Source: Kitasatospora phosalacinea
GTDB taxonomy: Bacteria; Actinomycetota; Actinomycetes; Streptomycetales; Streptomycetaceae
Length of the DNA: 64,000 bases
Assembly (NCBI RefSeq): GCF_030268885.1
Contig: NZ_BSSA01000006.1
Span: 186,001-250,000 of the forward strand
Direction of reading: 5' to 3'
In this document: one piece after another, positions 59,959 through 64,000 of the stretch
How the letters are laid out: each line of letters starts with the position of its first letter
How positions within the stretch are numbered: position 1 is the first letter of the stretch
Program-made: the position numbers and the translations under genes
Notes under the pieces: model-generated
What the model saw: only the letters and a program-made list of their open reading frames with translations
Databases searched by the model: none
Told to the model about the DNA's origin: nothing

Positions 59959-61104
59959 TCAGCCGGCCAGCGCCCGCAGCGCCTCGTGCGCGCTCTGGGC
60001 GAAGCGGCGCCGCCCGGTGGCGAGCGGCCCGGCCAGCGCGACCAGGCCGGTCTGCGCGGTCCGGTCGAAGCCCACGAAGGCGGTGCAGCGGCCGGTCGAG
60101 CCGCTGTGGAAGACCACCTCGCGGTCCGCGGCGTCCCCGGCGGAGCGGTGGTGCCAGCTCAGGCCGATCCGCTGCCCGAAGCCGCGCCGGGCGACCCGGG
60201 GCAGCGACACCTCGCGCAGCGCGGTCCGCAGGCTGGCCGCCGCGCCGGTCCGCTCCGGGATCGGCACCGCGTCCACCGAGAGGTGGGCCTGCAGGTAGCG
60301 CAGCATGTCGTCGGCGGTGGAGCGCAGCGCCGCCGCGCCGGGCAGCGCCGGGACCTTGAACGAGGGGATCCAGCGGCCGCGCCGGTAGCCGGTGGTCTCG
60401 TCCCGGCCGGTGCCGCAGGAGGTGTCGACCAGGCCGAGCGGCTCGCAGACCCGCCCGGTCAGCAGTTCCTGGTAGCGCTGCCCGGCGGCCCGCTCCAGCA
60501 CCAGGCCGAGCAGTCCGGCGCCGAGGCTGGAGTACCGCACCCGGGTGCCGGGGGTGCCGCGCACGGGGGTGCGGGGCAGCGCCCGCAGCAGGTGGGCGGC
60601 GCTGAACGTGGCGTACGGGCTGGTGAACCAGCGGGGCACCGCGGCGGGGGCGAGGCCGACCGGCAGCCGGGGCAGTCCGGAGGTGTGGGTGGCCAGGTGC
60701 AGCAGGGTGATCGGGCGCTCGTGCGGGTAGCCGGGCAGCACCTCGGCGGGCAGGTAGCGGTCGATCGGGTCGTCGTAGCCGACCTCGCCGCGGGCGACCA
60801 TGTCGGCGAGCAGCAGCGCGGTGAAGGTCTTGGTGACCGAGCCGAGTTCGAACCGGGTGTCGGCCCGCACCGGGCGTTCCCCGGCCCGGTCGGCGTAGCC
60901 GCGGCAGGCCACGGTGCGCTCGGTGCCGCGGATCACCGCGACGGCGATGCCGCCCTCGGGCGCGGCGGCGGCGAACAGCGGGCGCAGCAGGCGTTCGAGG
61001 TCCGGGTCGGTTAACGGGGGCTGGGCGGTGCCGGCGCCCACGCCTCCTCTCCCCTGCGGACCCACGGTCTGCACCGGTATGGGTTCGGTTTCCTGACTGG
61101 GCAT
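59959..61104 (-). CDS. Serine hydrolase of the beta-lactamase / class C fold
   Basis: The 381-residue protein has the penicillin-recognising motifs SVTK (Ser89 nucleophile, Lys92), YSS (Tyr191) in place of YxN, and HSG (333-335) in place of KTG. The fold spans residues about 32-380 with typical LLHLATHTSGLP. This pattern fits esterases and D-aminopeptidases of the AmpC-related group more than true beta-lactamases. There is no signal peptide, so it appears cytoplasmic. ATG at 61104 follows TGGAGGAA. Substrate unknown. Confidence 0.85.
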   Translation of the reverse strand: MPSQETEPIPVQTVGPQGRGGVGAGTAQPPLTDPDLERLLRPLFAAAAPEGGIAVAVIRGTERTVACRGYADRAGERPVRADTRFELGSVTKTFTALLLADMVARGEVGYDDPIDRYLPAEVLPGYPHERPITLLHLATHTSGLPRLPVGLAPAAVPRWFTSPYATFSAAHLLRALPRTPVRGTPGTRVRYSSLGAGLLGLVLERAAGQRYQELLTGRVCEPLGLVDTSCGTGRDETTGYRRGRWIPSFKVPALPGAAALRSTADDMLRYLQAHLSVDAVPIPERTGAAASLRTALREVSLPRVARRGFGQRIGLSWHHRSAGDAADREVVFHSGSTGRCTAFVGFDRTAQTGLVALAGPLATGRRRFAQSAHEALRALAG

Positions 61105-61395
61105 CGGTTCCTCCAGGTCGGGGCGGGCGGCCGGGGGCGGCGGCCCGCTTCTGCGCCCGACCCTAGGAACGCGGCGGGTCGTCCGCATCCGGCCGAACCC
61201 ATCCGGGTCAGCGCGCCGGGGCCCGGCCGCCCGTCCCCCGGCAACCGCCATAAAGTGGGGCGAACCGACTGCCCGCTCGTCACGCACCGTAGGATGTCAA
61301 GGAAGCATCAAGAAACCTGAGGCGCGCCGGGAAGTCTGGTCGGCACTGCACCACCCGTGTGTCCGCATGCCGCCCGCCCCAGGAGGTCCCCCGCC

Positions 61396-62706
61396 GTGGC
61401 CAGCCCGTCCGACGACCGCCGCAGTGTCGACGACCGCCGCCAGTTCCTCGGCCTGCTGTCGCTGCCCGAACGCCGCTACCTCACCGACGCGCTGCGCACC
61501 GAGACGGTCGGCGGCGTGCTGCTGCTGGTGGCCGCGGCGGTCGCGCTGCTCTGGGCCAACCTGTGGCCGCACGCGTACGAGGCGGTGCTGGAGTACACGG
61601 TCGGGCCGAGCGGGCCGCTGCACCTGGACCTGTCGCTGGAGGCCTGGGCGCAGGACGGGCTGCTGACGGTCTTCTTCTTCGTGGCGGGCATCGAGCTGAA
61701 GCGCGAGTTTGTGGCCGGGGAGTTGCGGACGCCGAGCGCGGCGGTGCTGCCGGTGGTGGCGGCAGTGTGCGGGGTGCTGCTGCCCGCGGTGCTGTTCACG
61801 GTGATCAACGTGGCGGCGCCGAACGGGCACCCGGCGGGCTGGGCGATCCCGACCGCGACCGACATCGCCTTCGCGCTGGGCGTGCTGGCGGTGGTGGGCA
61901 GTCACCTGCCGTCCGCGCTGCGGGCGTTCCTGCTGACCCTGGCGGTGGTGGACGACCTGATCGCGATCCTGATCATCGCGGTCTTCTACTCGTCCGGGAT
62001 CGAGTTCTGGGCGCTGGGGGCGGCGCTGGCGGGGCTGGTGCTGTTCTGGTTCCTGCACCGGCGCGGGGTGCACGGCTGGTGGCTGTACGTGCCGCTGGCG
62101 GTGGTGATCTGGGCGCTGATGCACGAGAGCGGGGTGCACGCGACGGTGGCGGGCGTGGCGATGGGCCTGCTGCTGCGCTGCCACCGCGAGGAGGGCGAGG
62201 AGCACTCCCCCGGCGAGCACATCGAGCACCTGGTGCGGCCGTTGTCGGCGGGCTTGGCGGTGCCGGTGTTCGCGCTGTTCGCGGCGGGCGTGCCGGTGTC
62301 GGCGGAGGTCCTGGGCGAGGTGTTCACCCAGCCCGCGCCGCTGGGCATCGTGATCGGCCTGCTGGTCGGCAAGTCGGTGGGCATCTTCGGCGGCACCTGG
62401 CTGGCCGCCCGCTACACCCGGGCCACCTTGAACCCGCAGCTGACCTGGTCCGACATGGTGGCGCTGGCCACCGTCGCGGGCATCGGCTTCACGGTGTCGC
62501 TGCTGATCAGCGACCTGGCGTTCCCGGACGACCACCACCTGGCCCAGCTGTGCAAGGAGGCGGTGCTGGTCGGCTCGCTGGCCTGCGCGGTGGTCGGCTC
62601 GCTGCTGCTGAAGCGGCGCAACCGGCACTACCGGGAGCTGTACGACGAGGAGAACCGGGACGAGGACGGCGACGGCGTCCCCGATGTGTACCAACGGCAG
62701 GGGTGA
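61396..62706 (+). CDS. nhaA: Na+/H+ antiporter NhaA
   Basis: The 436-residue membrane protein has the NhaA core: FFFVAGIELKREFVAGELR, AIPTATDIAFALGVLAVVGS and the ion-binding Asp pair in TLAVVDDLIAILIIAVFYSS, with about 12 spans. It exchanges internal Na+ for protons and protects against salt and alkaline stress. The GTG start follows CAGGAGG. The last 30 residues (YDEENRDEDGDGVPDVYQRQ) are acidic and contain a DEDGDGVPD stretch that resembles a calcium-binding dockerin/thrombospondin-type loop, unusual for NhaA. Confidence 0.93.
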   Translation: MASPSDDRRSVDDRRQFLGLLSLPERRYLTDALRTETVGGVLLLVAAAVALLWANLWPHAYEAVLEYTVGPSGPLHLDLSLEAWAQDGLLTVFFFVAGIELKREFVAGELRTPSAAVLPVVAAVCGVLLPAVLFTVINVAAPNGHPAGWAIPTATDIAFALGVLAVVGSHLPSALRAFLLTLAVVDDLIAILIIAVFYSSGIEFWALGAALAGLVLFWFLHRRGVHGWWLYVPLAVVIWALMHESGVHATVAGVAMGLLLRCHREEGEEHSPGEHIEHLVRPLSAGLAVPVFALFAAGVPVSAEVLGEVFTQPAPLGIVIGLLVGKSVGIFGGTWLAARYTRATLNPQLTWSDMVALATVAGIGFTVSLLISDLAFPDDHHLAQLCKEAVLVGSLACAVVGSLLLKRRNRHYRELYDEENRDEDGDGVPDVYQRQG

Positions 62707-62833
62707 CACGCCCCCGGCCGGGTACCCGGAGTGGTGCCCGACTCGCCGGTAGGGGCATGATGCTGAGCTGACACACACTCGCGTGACGGCCGCTCAGGAC
62801 GCCTCACCCAGCCCTTCGAACGGAGACCTCCCG

Positions 62834-63304
62834 ATGGCCGCAGGAGCCGTACCCCCGAACGGCCGCACCCCGCACGAGGGCGAGCGGACCGTCGGCGAAC
62901 TGTTCGCCGACGCCACCGCCGAGCTGTCCAGCCTGGTGCACGACGAGATCGCGCTGGCCAAGGCCGAGATCAAGGCCGACGTGGTGCGCGGCGGCATCGG
63001 CACCGCGGCGGGCGTGGTGGCGGGCGTGGTGGCGCTGGCCTCGATCCCGATGTTCTCCTTCGCCTTCGCCTGGGGCCTGCAGGCGCTGGGCATCACCACC
63101 GGCTGGTCGTTCGCCATCGTCGGCGGGGCGTACGTGCTGATCGCCCTGCTGCTGGCGTTCCTGATGGTCCGGTTCTTCAAGAAGGTCAAGAAGCCGGAGC
63201 GCACCATCGCGGGCGCCCAGGCCACCGCCCAGGTGCTGAAGAACGCCAAGCCGCGGCCGGCCACCAAGGAGGAGATCGACCGGGCGCTCGGCCGGATCCA
63301 GTGA
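62834..63304 (+). CDS. Phage-holin-superfamily membrane protein (actinobacterial envelope protein)
   Basis: The 156-residue protein starts with an amphipathic helix (LFADATAELSSLVHDEIALA, KAEIKADVVRG), has two membrane spans (about 58-82 and 95-120), then a basic tail ending EEIDRALGRIQ. This is the Actinobacterial phage holin family / DUF1469, a chromosomal envelope protein in actinomycetes rather than a lysis gene. ATG at 62834 has GGAG upstream; a GTG at 62783 is in frame but lacks a site. It follows nhaA by 127 bp on the same strand. Confidence 0.8.
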   Translation: MAAGAVPPNGRTPHEGERTVGELFADATAELSSLVHDEIALAKAEIKADVVRGGIGTAAGVVAGVVALASIPMFSFAFAWGLQALGITTGWSFAIVGGAYVLIALLLAFLMVRFFKKVKKPERTIAGAQATAQVLKNAKPRPATKEEIDRALGRIQ

Positions 63305-63381
63305 GCGGCGGCCGGTAACGGTTGCGTGCGTGCACGAGTGCCGGGCGGGTGCGGGGAGGGCGGGTATGACAGGCTGCGGGT

Positions 63382-64000
63382 ATGTCGTTGGACCAGAAGC
63401 CCGTGGATGAGACCACTCCCGCTCCCGTCCCGCCGGTGCCCGCGGAGCCGTGGAGCGTCCGCTCGGCCGGGCCGTGGACGCACCGGGACCTGGCGGCGAA
63501 CGGGGCGCGCTTCCACATCGCCGAGCTCGGCGAGGGCCCGCTGGTGCTGCTGGTGCACGGCTGGCCCGAGTACTGGTGGGCCTGGCGGCACCAGCTGACG
63601 GCGCTGGCCGGGGCGGGCTTCCGGGCGGTCGCGCTGGACCTGCGCGGCATGGGCGGTTCGGACCGCACCCCGCGCGGCTACGACCCGGGCAACCTGGCGC
63701 TGGACGTCACCGGCGTGATCCGCTCGCTCGGCGAGCGGCGGGCGCACCTGGTCGGGCACGCCACCGGCGGCACGCTGGCCTGGGTGGCCGCGGTGATGCG
63801 CCCCTCGGTGATCCGCAGCCTGACGGTGGTGTCGGCGGCGCACCCGCGGCACCTGCGCCGGGCGCTGCTGACCGACCGCAAGCAGATCGCCGCGTTCGAA
63901 CACGTGCTGGGCTTCCAGCGGCCGTGGCTCCCGGAGCGCCGGCTGGTCGCGGACGACGGCGCGCTGGTGGGCGAGTACCTGCGGGCCTGGACCGGGCCGA
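63382..64000 (+). CDS. Alpha/beta-hydrolase with substituted nucleophile (partial, cut by window end)
   Basis: The first 206 residues are present: a Pro-rich start, VLLVHGWPEYWWAWRHQLTA as oxyanion region and VALDLRGMGGSDRTPRGYDP, all typical of the epoxide hydrolase / haloalkane dehalogenase-like group. At the nucleophile elbow the sequence is LVGHATGGTLAW: Ala127 stands where Asp or Ser is expected (GHDxGG or GHSxGG). Either the protein is catalytically inactive or another residue has taken over. The end of the gene lies beyond the window. The ATG at 63382 has no strong ribosome binding site; TATGAC lies 12 bases upstream. Confidence 0.8.
   Translation, partial: MSLDQKPVDETTPAPVPPVPAEPWSVRSAGPWTHRDLAANGARFHIAELGEGPLVLLVHGWPEYWWAWRHQLTALAGAGFRAVALDLRGMGGSDRTPRGYDPGNLALDVTGVIRSLGERRAHLVGHATGGTLAWVAAVMRPSVIRSLTVVSAAHPRHLRRALLTDRKQIAAFEHVLGFQRPWLPERRLVADDGALVGEYLRAWTGP

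Noticed and set aside
59959..61104. Beta-lactamase resistance gene
   Set aside because: YSS and HSG replace YxN and KTG, and there is no signal peptide, so an esterase-like role is more likely.
62834..63304. Prophage lysis gene (holin)
   Set aside because: No endolysin, integrase or structural genes are near. The family is a normal chromosomal envelope protein in actinomycetes.

Overview
The window is a stretch of very high G+C actinobacterial chromosome. Many genes use GTG or TTG starts, same-strand genes often overlap by 1-4 bases, and Shine-Dalgarno sequences are GGAG/GAGG-like. The gene content points to Streptomycetaceae (Streptomyces or Kitasatospora; the sequence alone does not decide which): bldG with its ATP-binding neighbour, the topA / membrane-fused tmk / holB block, a Tad pilus operon with a 6C RNA, an ECF41 sigma factor and a nickel-responsive-looking SodF. 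I see no transposase, integrase, prophage, CRISPR array, rRNA or biosynthetic gene cluster.

0.1-8.1 kb: an ECF sigma factor overlaps a membrane-protein gene by ATGA. Small enzymes follow (DUF4304, tyrosine phosphatase, methyltransferase, Nudix hydrolase), then a large membrane protein that joins a degenerate kinase-like domain to an MprF-type flippase domain. 8.1-13.4 kb: a ferric-siderophore uptake system (ATPase, two permeases, lipoprotein, siderophore-interacting reductase) diverges from a near-consensus DmdR/IdeR iron box and closes with a strong terminator.

13.5-24.2 kb: a redox and efflux neighbourhood with unusually dense local regulation. It holds SodF behind a Nur-like box, two paralogous NmrA-type reductases, two QacA-type MFS pumps, two HxlR regulators and an ArsR regulator. 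An ECF41 sigma factor is followed by its likely target reductase. A 41-bp operator-like element recurs at identical spacing in three promoter regions, although only two of them carry an HxlR gene. Four copies of a 24-bp dyad sit between the ArsR gene and its pump.

24.4-37.4 kb: an orphan OmpR-type regulator, tRNA-Thr(CGU), a LysE-type exporter, two secreted or membrane alpha/beta hydrolases, then the DNA-metabolism genes holB, tmk (a 1057-residue fusion) and topA. 37.4-41.7 kb: a DUF3592 protein, a methyltransferase, a lipoprotein, an anti-sigma-type ATP-binding protein and bldG.

41.8-54.5 kb: an MrfA/YprA-like helicase faces a leftward Tad operon (ssd-tadA-microprotein-tadB-tadC-DUF4244 pilin-TadE-TadE-like). 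Next come the 6C RNA, a HAD hydrolase, a degenerate Fic-fold protein and a ParA-like ATPase. 54.5-64 kb: a SulP-carbonic anhydrase fusion, a YiiX-like peptidase, acetyl-CoA synthetase behind a DasR-like site, a serine hydrolase, NhaA, a holin-like envelope protein, and an alpha/beta hydrolase cut by the window end whose nucleophile position is alanine.

No searches were run. Family names rest on motifs read by eye, and start codons were chosen from visible ribosome binding sites.
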